DNA from: Palsa-739 sp036512155
GTDB lineage: Bacteria; Actinomycetota; Thermoleophilia; Gaiellales; Gaiellaceae
Assembly: GCA_036512155.1 (NCBI GenBank)
Contig: DATCBD010000083.1
Location: 1-25,126 of the forward strand
Direction: 5' to 3'
DNA length: 25,126 bases
Part shown: positions 6,350 through 13,748 of the stretch, piece after piece
How positions within the stretch are numbered: position 1 is the first letter of the stretch
Layout: every line of letters begins with the position of its first letter
Program-made: the position numbers and the translations under genes
Notes under the pieces: model-generated
Told to the model about the DNA's origin: nothing
The model's input: only the letters and a program-made list of their open reading frames with translations
Databases searched by the model: none

Positions 6350-8808
6350 ACCGCGACGGGGACGCGCGCCGGCTCGCGCTCGACCTCGAGGCCGAGCAGC
6401 TCGTCATACACGCGCTCCACCGCGCGCGCGTTGCTCGCTGGATCGAACCGGATGCGCGCGTGCTCTGCCGCAGCCTCGCCGAGTCGGCGGCGCAGCTCCG
6501 GGTCGTCGATGAGCAGCCGCAGCGCAGCAGCGAGCTGATCCGGGCTCGCGTCTTGGAGCAGTAGGCCTGTCTTGCCGGGAAGCAGCACACCGGCGCCGGC
6601 CTCCGATCCCGACGCGACCACCGGCTTGCCGTACGTCGCCGCCTCGAGCACCGGCCGGCCGAGGCCGACGCCCTGGTTCGGGAACGTGACGATGTCGAGC
6701 GCGCTGTAGATCTCGCCCGTCTCCGCCGTGAACGGCAGGAACGAAAAGCGATCGCCGAGACCCTTCGCGGCGACGAGGTCCTTGATCGCCGACTCCTCGT
6801 CGGTAAGCAGGTTCGTTAGCGCGAGTGCGCGTCCGCGGATCGTCTTGAAGTACTCGGGCGGACGGACGCCGCCGCCCATGATCACGAAATGCGCTGGGGC
6901 GCCTTCGCGCACGAGGATCTCCGCGGCAGAGACGAGCTCCTGCCAGCCCTTCTGCCTCCGGACGAAGCCGGCGAAGCCGATCGCGACCTTGTCCTCTGGC
7001 AGGCCAAGTGCAGCCTTACCGCCGACGCCCGACGGCGAGGGTGGGCGCACCGAGTTGTGCACGATCTGGAGCGGCAGCCGGATCGGGAAGCGCGCGGCGA
7101 CGTCGCGGTCGATCGCGATCGCGGCATCGCCGAAGGCGTCCATGAACGCGCCGATCATGCGCGAGCGGTGGTCGCGTCCCTCGCCGGCGAGCGCCGAGCG
7201 AAGGTGCCACACGACCTTTGCGCCGTGGTTGTGCGCCACCCACGCGGCCGCCAGGAGCGGCGAGTCGTTGAGGTGGACGAGCGGGAAGCGATGCTTGCGC
7301 ATCAGCTCCGAGAGCTGGCGGATGTGCGGCTGCAGCGACGAGACCTCGCGGCTGAGGACGATCCAGCGCAGGCCTTCGTACGGCGAGTCCCAGGCATGCG
7401 CGAAGATGGAGACCTTGCCGGTGTGGACGATCGCGCCGGCGTCCGCGAACAGGTCTGCGGCCGGGCCATCGGGACAGAACACGTGTGGTTCGAAGCGCGG
7501 ATCGAGATGCTTGATGAGCTGGGCGAGCGACGACGGCGCGCCGCCGAGCTGCGGACGGTGGTGGACGTAGAGGATCGGAATTCGGTCCGGTGCGGGCAGG
7601 ATCTGCTGGTAGATGGACTCGATCCGGCGCGCGTTGCGGGCCGGATCGAAGTTTTCCTCCGCGTGTGCGCGCGCTGTCCGACCGAGGGAACGGCGCCGGT
7701 CGGGATCCTGGAGCAGCTCCGCAACCGCCTCGGCGATCGACTCGACGCCGTAGTCGGAAACGAGCACGCCCGTTTCGCCCGGGACGACGACACCGCCGCC
7801 CGTTCGCGAACCGGACGCGACGACGGGGACGCCGCTCGCCGCAGCCTCGATCACCGGACGGCCGAGCTCGGGCCCCTGCGACGGCGCGACGACGACGTCG
7901 GAGGCCTGGTAGAGGTTCGTCGTATCCTGGGTGAACGGGATGAAACGGACGACGTCGTCGAGGCCGAGCTCGTGGACGAGGTCCTTCGCTTCCGACTCGT
8001 AGTCGCGCGTGAGGTCGACGAGCTGGAGCGAACGGCCGACGACGGTGCGGAAGAACTCCTGGCCGCGGACGGCGCCGCCGACGACGAGATAGCTCGCGTC
8101 GATTCCCCGCTCGCGCAGCCGCGCCGCAGCCTCGATGAACTCGTGGAAGCCCTTCGATGGATAGATGAAGCCGAAGAACGAGACGACCGGAAGGTCTAAC
8201 GGCAGTCCGAGCGCCGCGCGCGCGACCGCACGGTCGCCGGGGCGGAAGCGCTGCAGGTCGACCGAGTTCGGCACGACCGTCGAGCCGACTGCGAAGACCT
8301 CGGCGACGTCGCGATTGATCGCGATCGACGTCGTCGACAGCTTCCGAATGGCGCGGCGGATGAGGCCGGACCGCGTGTCCTGCCCGCGATCGGGCAACGC
8401 CGAGCGCAGGTGCCACACCACCGGCAGACCCTCGCGGCGCGCGAGATACGCGGCCGGGATGAGCGGCGAGTCGTTGAAGTGCACGAGCTCAAAACGCTGG
8501 CTGCGCAAGGTCTTCCGAAACTGATGGACGTGGCTCGGCAGGCGGACGAGCTCGCGGCCGAACAGGAGCCAGCGGCGGCCGCGGTACGTCGACGCCCAGA
8601 TGTGGGTGAAGCCCGAGACGGCGCCGGTATGGACCACCGCGCCTGCCTCTCGGAACAGATCCGCCGCCGGGCCGGGTGGGCAGTACACGTGCGGCTCGAA
8701 CTGCTCGCGGTCCAGCTCGCGGATCAGGTACGAGAGCGACTCCGGCGCGCCGCCGAGCTCCGAGCGGTGGTGGACGAAGAGAACGGGGATCGGCCGCCGT
8801 TGGTGCAC
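6346..8808 (-). CDS. Tandemly duplicated GT4 glycosyltransferase (two full GT-B units in one chain)
   Basis: This 820-residue protein consists of two homologous GT4 units head to tail. Unit 1 covers about residues 6-405 and unit 2 about 409-806, with a period near 403 residues. Matching blocks include HHRSELGGAP (13-22) and HHRPQLGGAP (416-425), GPAADLF in both, NDSPL in both, VVWHLRSAL in both, and GRPVIEAA (317-324) against GRPVLEAA (718-725). Each unit is the length of a normal GT4 enzyme. The usual E-x7-E donor motif is altered in both: unit 1 has its first Glu shifted by one position (QGPELG) and unit 2 has none (QGVGLG). The protein heads the leftward operon. Its GTG start lies six bases after TAGCAT on the minus strand. 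It may add two sugars in sequence, or one unit may be a scaffold. Confidence 0.88.
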   Translation of the reverse strand: MHQRRPIPVLFVHHRSELGGAPESLSYLIRELDREQFEPHVYCPPGPAADLFREAGAVVHTGAVSGFTHIWASTYRGRRWLLFGRELVRLPSHVHQFRKTLRSQRFELVHFNDSPLIPAAYLARREGLPVVWHLRSALPDRGQDTRSGLIRRAIRKLSTTSIAINRDVAEVFAVGSTVVPNSVDLQRFRPGDRAVARAALGLPLDLPVVSFFGFIYPSKGFHEFIEAAARLRERGIDASYLVVGGAVRGQEFFRTVVGRSLQLVDLTRDYESEAKDLVHELGLDDVVRFIPFTQDTTNLYQASDVVVAPSQGPELGRPVIEAAASGVPVVASGSRTGGGVVVPGETGVLVSDYGVESIAEAVAELLQDPDRRRSLGRTARAHAEENFDPARNARRIESIYQQILPAPDRIPILYVHHRPQLGGAPSSLAQLIKHLDPRFEPHVFCPDGPAADLFADAGAIVHTGKVSIFAHAWDSPYEGLRWIVLSREVSSLQPHIRQLSELMRKHRFPLVHLNDSPLLAAAWVAHNHGAKVVWHLRSALAGEGRDHRSRMIGAFMDAFGDAAIAIDRDVAARFPIRLPLQIVHNSVRPPSPSGVGGKAALGLPEDKVAIGFAGFVRRQKGWQELVSAAEILVREGAPAHFVIMGGGVRPPEYFKTIRGRALALTNLLTDEESAIKDLVAAKGLGDRFSFLPFTAETGEIYSALDIVTFPNQGVGLGRPVLEAATYGKPVVASGSEAGAGVLLPGKTGLLLQDASPDQLAAALRLLIDDPELRRRLGEAAAEHARIRFDPASNARAVERVYDELLGLEVEREPARVPVAV
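6391..7584 (-). repeat. GT4 unit 2 of an internal tandem gene duplication
   Basis: This segment encodes the second unit (residues about 409-806). It keeps the overall GT-B pattern and the VVWHLRSAL, NDSPL and GRPVLEAA blocks. It lacks an acidic residue at the first position of the E-x7-E motif. By eye, about half of its residues match unit 1. Confidence 0.85.
7594..8793 (-). repeat. GT4 unit 1 of an internal tandem gene duplication
   Basis: This segment encodes the first of two homologous glycosyltransferase units in the 820-residue gene (residues about 6-405). The best conserved DNA is near its 5' end, around 8743-8781, which closely resembles 7536-7573 in unit 2. The copies are clearly diverged, so the duplication is old and not an assembly artefact. 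Confidence 0.85.
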
Positions 8809-8814
8809 GGATTG

Positions 8815-8820
8815 ATGCTA
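8815..8820 (-). promoter_or_regulatory. Candidate -10 element (TAGCAT) for the 8808-to-360 operon
   Basis: Read on the minus strand, TAGCAT matches the actinobacterial TANNNT -10 pattern. It ends six bases before the GTG at 8808, which would place transcription start at or next to the start codon (leaderless). No convincing -35 is seen. It sits in the 69-base divergent gap 8809-8877. Confidence 0.42.
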
Positions 8821-8864
8821 GCCGTGGCCTCTGCGGGCTTACGTTTCCTTCACGACCGCCCACC

Positions 8865-8870
8865 TACGAT
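8865..8870 (+). promoter_or_regulatory. Candidate -10 element (TACGAT) for the 8878-9909 gene
   Basis: TACGAT fits TANNNT and is seven bases upstream of the ATG at 8878, again too close for a ribosome binding site. No clear -35 is visible. The two candidate elements in this gap are back to back. Confidence 0.4.
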
Positions 8871-8877
8871 TCGGGCG

Positions 8878-9909
8878 ATGGCCCGGATCGGCTTCGACGG
8901 TCTGATGATCTCGCCACACGGGAAGGGACACGCGCGCTCGGAGAAGCATGCGCTCGAGGCGCTCGCAGCTCTGGGCGAGCACGAGCTCGTCGTCTTCACG
9001 CGGGAGCCGGTAGCGGTCGACGGAGTCGAGACGGTCGAGGTCGAGCCTCACCTGACGATCGACTGGGAGCTCCGTGGCATGCCGGCGGCGGCGAAGCGTC
9101 ACCGCCTCGACGCCTTCGTCACTCTCAGCGAGCGGCTTCCGCTTTCCGGGAGCCTCCCGATCGTGGTGTGGCTTTTTGAGTCGCCCGTCCACCGAATCCG
9201 CGCGAACCGCCGGTCACATGCGCCGCTGTGGCACAGATCGAGCGACATGCTCACGACGCTGCTCTGGAAGCGGTCGCTGCGCCGAGCCGCGCACGTCGCC
9301 TTCGGCTCGCACACCACTGCGCGCGAGGTGCTAGCCGAGCTCCCGCTCCTCTCGACGAGCGTCGTACACCCTGGTGTGCCGCCCGGCTTCTCCCCAGGCG
9401 CTGACGAGAAGGACGACTTCGTGCTCCATCTCGGCTCGAACGATCCGCGCGACAACACCGCCGTGGCGGTCGAGGCCTGCCGGCAGGCCGGCGCGCGGCT
9501 CCTCGTCGCGGGCGGATGGAGCGGCGACGGCGCGGAGGCGCTCGGCCGCGTTTCTGACGTCGAGCTGGCCGATCTCTATCGCCGCGCGGCGTGCTTCCTC
9601 GATCCGACCAAGTACGAGGGCTTCGGCTATGGCGTGCTCGAGGCGATAGCGAGCGGTACGCCGGTCGTCGCGTCGAACACCACGTCGATTCCGGAAGTCG
9701 TCGGCGACGCAGGGCTTCTCGTCGACCCGCAAGACGTGGACGCTTTGGCGCAGGCCGTCCGCCGCGTGCTCGACGAGCCGGAGCTCGCCGCAGTGTTTCG
9801 TGCGCGTGGGCTCGAGCGCGCGGCCGAGTTCACCTGGGATGCGACCGGTGCCGGTCTCGGCGCTGCGATCGCAACCGCTTTGCTTTCAGAACGAAGGTCG
9901 TCGGGTTGA
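8878..9909 (+). CDS. GT4-family glycosyltransferase (stand-alone)
   Basis: This 343-residue GT4 enzyme begins MARIGFDGLMISPHGKG; the loop after the first strand carries SPHGKGHAR, which suits a GT-B donor/acceptor cleft. The second domain starts near VLHLGSNDPRDN, and the donor motif TKYEGFGYGVLEAIASGTPVVAS has a full E-x7-E. The end, IPEVVGDAGLLVDPQD, is typical of mannosyl- and rhamnosyl-transferase-like GT4 proteins. I chose the ATG at 8878 because the homologous N-terminus begins there; the same frame is open further left but runs over the divergent gene. It is the only gene of its transcription unit, transcribed away from the double-GT4 gene. Its last 80 bases overlap the 3' end of the converging gene. 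Confidence 0.9.
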   Translation: MARIGFDGLMISPHGKGHARSEKHALEALAALGEHELVVFTREPVAVDGVETVEVEPHLTIDWELRGMPAAAKRHRLDAFVTLSERLPLSGSLPIVVWLFESPVHRIRANRRSHAPLWHRSSDMLTTLLWKRSLRRAAHVAFGSHTTAREVLAELPLLSTSVVHPGVPPGFSPGADEKDDFVLHLGSNDPRDNTAVAVEACRQAGARLLVAGGWSGDGAEALGRVSDVELADLYRRAACFLDPTKYEGFGYGVLEAIASGTPVVASNTTSIPEVVGDAGLLVDPQDVDALAQAVRRVLDEPELAAVFRARGLERAAEFTWDATGAGLGAAIATALLSERRSSG

Positions 9910-10759
9910 ACCAGCGTTCGTGCCGTTTCCGCCACCAACGCATCCGAGTGAGCAAACCGAGCGCACGACCGCGGAGCGAACGAGGTGCGCGGGACAGGTA
10001 GGGCAAAGCGCCGGTGCGTCGGTGGCTCCAGATCACTTGTCGGGGGTGATCGTGCGGGCTCCGCCAGCCGGCGTACTCGTCGAGGTCGGCGATCACCGGC
10101 TGGCCGACTCCGAGATAGAAGCGAATGTTCAGGACGGTCTGATCCCAGCGGAAATAGAGGCAATCCCGTGACGTCGGCGCGTCGGTGTGGTCGAGCCCTG
10201 CATTCCGGCCCGGAATATCGGCCGGTGAGAAACCGAGCGAGAACCCGTTGATTGCGTCTTCGTGTGCGCGGACAATGACGCGGTCGTAAAAGTCCGAGCC
10301 CGGGCGGAAGGCGAGGATGCCGGCAGCGATCGTCTCGCGCTCGGCCAGCTCGCGCGGAAAGTCGAATAGGTCGTAGTAGTCGGCCGGGATGCAGTCGCCG
10401 ACGGGGTGACCCTGCGAGACGACGAAGTAGCCGAGCTCGTCGACCTGACGGAGCGCGGAGTCGAGCGAGCGGAGGACGGTGGTCCCGGCATCGAGCCAGA
10501 AGAGACGCTCGGCGTCGACGTGTGTCCATATCCACGTCTTCCACGTTCGGCCCTGTCGCCAGTGCGGGACAAAGGGGGGCACAGTTCCGATCGTCGTTCG
10601 GGGGATGTCCTCGAGGAGGCGGCGCTGCAGACCGTCGAGGCCGAGATCGAACACAACGATCTCGTCGAAGACGTCGGAGTTCGCTCGCACGGATCCGAGC
10701 AGGTTGACGAGCTGGAGGCCGTAGCGCGCGTCGGCTGCGGTGGCGAGGACCGAGCTCAC
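9830..10759 (-). CDS. Putative GT-A-fold glycosyltransferase of unfamiliar type
   Basis: This 309-residue protein reads as a nucleotide-sugar transferase-like domain but does not match a GT family that I recognise well. DEIVVFDLGLDG (32-43) resembles the second strand of GT8-like or DUF-type transferases. RTWKTWIWTHV followed by FWLDAGTTV (87-95) lies where a DxD metal motif is expected; only LDAG is seen. GILAFRPGSDFYD and RWDQTVLNI resemble the late GT8-like acceptor region, with an Asp-Gln pair. The C-terminal 60 residues are rich in Arg and Trp and could bind membrane lipids. The start is GTG, overlapping the upstream GT4 stop as GTGA. The 3' end overlaps the converging GT4 gene by 80 bases, so the last ~26 codons are constrained on both strands. 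Confidence 0.72.
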   Translation of the reverse strand: MSSVLATAADARYGLQLVNLLGSVRANSDVFDEIVVFDLGLDGLQRRLLEDIPRTTIGTVPPFVPHWRQGRTWKTWIWTHVDAERLFWLDAGTTVLRSLDSALRQVDELGYFVVSQGHPVGDCIPADYYDLFDFPRELAERETIAAGILAFRPGSDFYDRVIVRAHEDAINGFSLGFSPADIPGRNAGLDHTDAPTSRDCLYFRWDQTVLNIRFYLGVGQPVIADLDEYAGWRSPHDHPRQVIWSHRRTGALPYLSRAPRSLRGRALGLLTRMRWWRKRHERWFNPTTFVLKAKRLRSQRRDRHRSHPR

Positions 10760-11814
10760 GCGGGAATTCGCTCAGCCACCGCGGCCGCCACTGCATCCGC
10801 CCATGCGGCAGGCGTGAAGCGGGCGGCGATCTCCTTCGAGCGTTCGCCCGCCGCGCGCCGGAAGGGCTCGTCCTGTTCGAGGCGCAGGATCGCGTCGCGC
10901 AACGCCCCAGGATCATCGGGCGCAACGCGAAAGCCGTTGACGCCCTCCTCGATCAGCTCTTGCGCCGCACCCGGCGCTGTGGTGGAGACGAGCGGGAGGC
11001 CCGCGAGGGCTGCCTCGTTCAACACCATGCCCCACGGGTCCGAGCGCGAGGGAGCGACGGCGATGTCCGCATCGGCGTAGAGCCCGGGCAACGCATCGCG
11101 TTCGACGTTGCCGAGAAACGTGACGTTCGGCCCGGCGAGCCGCCGGAGCCGCGACTCTTCCGGCCCGGTTCCAGCGATCACGAGCTCGACCGGAAGACCG
11201 TCGATGGCCTCGAGCAGGACGTCGAGCCCTTTCTCGGGCGAGAGCCGTGCAACCGCCACGAGCCGGCAAATGCCGTTCTCGCGCGTGCGCTTCGCGGCTC
11301 CGAAGATCCCGGGATCGACCGCGTTTGGCGCGACAGTGATCCGGTCCGCGGTAACACCGAGACTCAAGAGGTACTCGCGCGCGGCCGCGCCGGGCACGAT
11401 GAACGCGTCCACGCCCGGGAGGAGAACCCGCTTGAACAACTCGTGCCGGCCGCTCCTATTGTCTCGCCCCGTGCTCTCGGACCACACGATCGTCGGGATG
11501 CCTCGAATGTGGCACCACGCGAGCGCCTCCCAGTACGCCGGCTGGTTCCAACCTCCGAGAATCACGACGTCGGCATGGCGAAGGCGTCCGCCGACGCTGA
11601 CGTTCAGCACGAACCAACGCGAGCGAAGCGTCACGGCAAGCCCGCGAATGACGCGCCAGTCGAACTTCAGCTCGTCGCGATGGAGCTTGTAGGGCCGGTC
11701 AGGATGGCGCTCGCGCAGGAAGACCACGCGCAGCGACACGCGATCCGCAAGAGCGTTGAACAGAGGAATCCGATACGGCGCCGGGATCTCCGTCAGGAGG
11801 GTGACGCGCGTCAG
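10756..11814 (-). CDS. GT4-family glycosyltransferase (start codon uncertain, possibly CTG)
   Basis: This GT4 enzyme of about 352 residues starts TRVTLLTEIPAPYRIPLFN, the typical first strand of this type. It carries GGWNQPAYW, a donor-domain start at VAVARLSPEKGLDVL and SRSDPWGMVLNEAALAGLPLVS (D-x7-E). No ATG, GTG or TTG precedes this strand closely. CTG at 11814 overlaps the upstream TGA as CTGA, in the same geometry as the ATGA and GTGA junctions around it. The nearest usual codon is GTG at 11847, which would add 11 residues and overlap the upstream gene more deeply. No good Shine-Dalgarno sequence is seen for either. The frame is open far upstream, but there it runs across the methyltransferase domain of the neighbour and is not protein-like. 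It probably adds a sugar to the lipid-linked intermediate. Confidence 0.85.
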   Translation of the reverse strand: MTRVTLLTEIPAPYRIPLFNALADRVSLRVVFLRERHPDRPYKLHRDELKFDWRVIRGLAVTLRSRWFVLNVSVGGRLRHADVVILGGWNQPAYWEALAWCHIRGIPTIVWSESTGRDNRSGRHELFKRVLLPGVDAFIVPGAAAREYLLSLGVTADRITVAPNAVDPGIFGAAKRTRENGICRLVAVARLSPEKGLDVLLEAIDGLPVELVIAGTGPEESRLRRLAGPNVTFLGNVERDALPGLYADADIAVAPSRSDPWGMVLNEAALAGLPLVSTTAPGAAQELIEEGVNGFRVAPDDPGALRDAILRLEQDEPFRRAAGERSKEIAARFTPAAWADAVAAAVAERIPA

Positions 11815-13748
11815 GCCCTGCGCTGCGCGGTCGCGTACAGGAACCACCCGAGATGCCGCAGCAGCTCCTCCTGAGCATGTTTCGGGACGAGCCGCGCGAC
11901 GTGTTGCCGGACGCGCGACGGAAGCGGAATCGCCTCGCCGATCTGCCCCATCACCTGTGTGTCGATGTCGTCGAACCATGGTCTCAACGCCTCGGTGAGC
12001 CTGCGGCGCGTGTAGTGCCGAGCAATCACGCCGTCCGACCACCGATTGGCGAGCCCATCGGGGCTCTCCCGTAGTAGTCCGCCGCGCAGGACGCCGCGGT
12101 AGAGCACGTAGTTGACCCAGAAGGTGAGCGAGCGCCGATGGTAGACCATGAACGCGAGTCGGCCGCCCGGTCGCAGCACGCGCGCGATCTCGCCGATCAC
12201 GCGGTCCGTGTCGGCCGAATGGTGGATGACGCCCCACGACCAAACGAAGTCGAAGGATTCGTCCGGGAACGGGAGCGACTCCGCATCCGCCTCGACCACG
12301 TCGGCTACGAGGCCTGCCAGCGCGAGTCGCCGTGTCGTCAGCTCCACCGCGGTCGGCGTCAGATCGACGGCCGAGACGTGCGCACCGGCCGCCGCCAGGA
12401 GGCGCGTGTGCACGCCGGTGCCGCACCCGATCTCGAGCACGTCCTTCCCCGCGAGCTCATCGAACGGGATGAGACCCGAGAAGGGCGGTGCTCCCGCAGG
12501 CTGCGCGAACCACGCCTCGGCGAGGAAACGCCGCTCGACCTCGGCCAGATGCTCAGGACTGCCGGACGCATACGGAATCTCGCCGCGCCAGTCGTAGGTC
12601 ATCGGGTTGTCCGTCCACCAACGGCGGACGTCCGACTGAGTTTGCGCCGCGTTGGCCATGGATCGCCAGGATTCTACGCTGCCACGTTCATACATCCTCA
12701 AGACTCGTTCGTTCATCGCGGAGGCCGAGAACGACGTACGAACGCGTTCCCGGGCCGCCTCGCCGAGACGACGGGCACGGTCGGTGTCGTCGAGGACGTC
12801 CGCCAGCGCGAGGGTGAGCGCTTCGACGTCTCCGGGCGGCACGAGCAGGCCGGTCTCGCCGTCGAGCACGAGTTCCGGCGTCCCGCCGACCGCGGTCGCA
12901 ACCACCGGCTTGCCTTGCGCCATCGCCTCCAGAACGACGAGCGGAAGCCCCTCCGCGTGCGAGGGAAGACAGAACACATCGCTGCCCGCGAGAAGCGCCG
13001 GCACGTCGTCGCGGTAGCCGGCGAAGACGACCCGGTCGGAGACGCCCAGCCGCTCCGCCTCTCGGCGGAGCTCGCCCTCGTAGGCGCCGCGGTGCTCGAG
13101 ATCCTCGCCGACGAGCACTGCTGTCGCATCGAGATCTCGAAGCGCTCGCAGCAGCTCCTTCTGTCCCTTCACCTCCGCGAGTCGCGCAACTTCGAGGATC
13201 GTTGGCCCGGACGCGAGTCGGACCGGTGTTGCTCCTTCCTCGGGATCGATCCCGTTGTAGACCGTCGCGATCCGATCGGCTGGGTACCCCTGCCGCACGA
13301 GGCTCGCGCGGGTCGCCTCGGAGACCGCAACGATGCAGAAGCAGAGCCGGGCGGTCGCGTTGTCGAGCGCGATCTGCGCGCGCCGCCCGCGCCCGGCGCG
13401 GAACGTGTTCTCGATGTGCATGTGCGAAAGCACGTGCGCGCCGGCAAGTCGCCCCGCGATACGTGCGACCACGTTGATCGCAAAGTGGACGTGCGTGTGC
13501 ACGATGTCGACGTCCGTCGCGCGAAACACGCGCGTGATTCGCGCGAGCGCACGGATATCGATTGCGCCTCGAATCGCGATAACGTCGGCCGGGAATCCCT
13601 CGCGTCGTACGAGGTCGAGAAACGGTCCATCCGTCGGCGACAGGAACCGAATGTCGTGGCCGGCAGCTTTCGCAGCCCGCGCGATCTGCAGCGCGACGAG
13701 CTGCCCTCCGGCTACATCTCCCGAAATGACCTGATGGACGATCCTCAT
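11811..13748 (-). CDS. Fused GT4 glycosyltransferase and SAM methyltransferase
   Basis: This 645-residue protein joins two full enzymes in one frame. Residues 1 to about 355 are a GT4 transferase: RIVHQVISGDVAGGQ at the start, the HTHVHF motif, and SHAEGLPLVVLEAMAQG with a complete E-x7-E, followed by GGTPELVLDGETGLLVPP. Residues about 364-645 are a class I methyltransferase: motif I is DVLEIGCGTGV (436-446), the acidic strand-2 end is SAVDLTP, and SWGVIHH follows motif II. No stop interrupts the join. The internal ATG at 12659 has no recognisable ribosome binding site, so separate translation is not supported. Linking the two suggests transfer of a sugar and methylation of the same unit, or capping that ends chain growth. 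Both ends overlap neighbours by four bases. Confidence 0.9.
   Translation of the reverse strand: MRIVHQVISGDVAGGQLVALQIARAAKAAGHDIRFLSPTDGPFLDLVRREGFPADVIAIRGAIDIRALARITRVFRATDVDIVHTHVHFAINVVARIAGRLAGAHVLSHMHIENTFRAGRGRRAQIALDNATARLCFCIVAVSEATRASLVRQGYPADRIATVYNGIDPEEGATPVRLASGPTILEVARLAEVKGQKELLRALRDLDATAVLVGEDLEHRGAYEGELRREAERLGVSDRVVFAGYRDDVPALLAGSDVFCLPSHAEGLPLVVLEAMAQGKPVVATAVGGTPELVLDGETGLLVPPGDVEALTLALADVLDDTDRARRLGEAARERVRTSFSASAMNERVLRMYERGSVESWRSMANAAQTQSDVRRWWTDNPMTYDWRGEIPYASGSPEHLAEVERRFLAEAWFAQPAGAPPFSGLIPFDELAGKDVLEIGCGTGVHTRLLAAAGAHVSAVDLTPTAVELTTRRLALAGLVADVVEADAESLPFPDESFDFVWSWGVIHHSADTDRVIGEIARVLRPGGRLAFMVYHRRSLTFWVNYVLYRGVLRGGLLRESPDGLANRWSDGVIARHYTRRRLTEALRPWFDDIDTQVMGQIGEAIPLPSRVRQHVARLVPKHAQEELLRHLGWFLYATAQRRA

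Noticed and set aside
11815..12426. N-terminal extension of the GT4 gene to an upstream start
   Set aside because: The extra residues are read out of frame through the methyltransferase domain and are Arg-rich with no similarity to any GT4. The first strand of the enzyme begins near 11811.
12659..12659. Internal start producing a separate methyltransferase
   Set aside because: An ATG is present, but the bases upstream contain no ribosome binding site and there is no stop between the domains. A fusion is the simpler reading.
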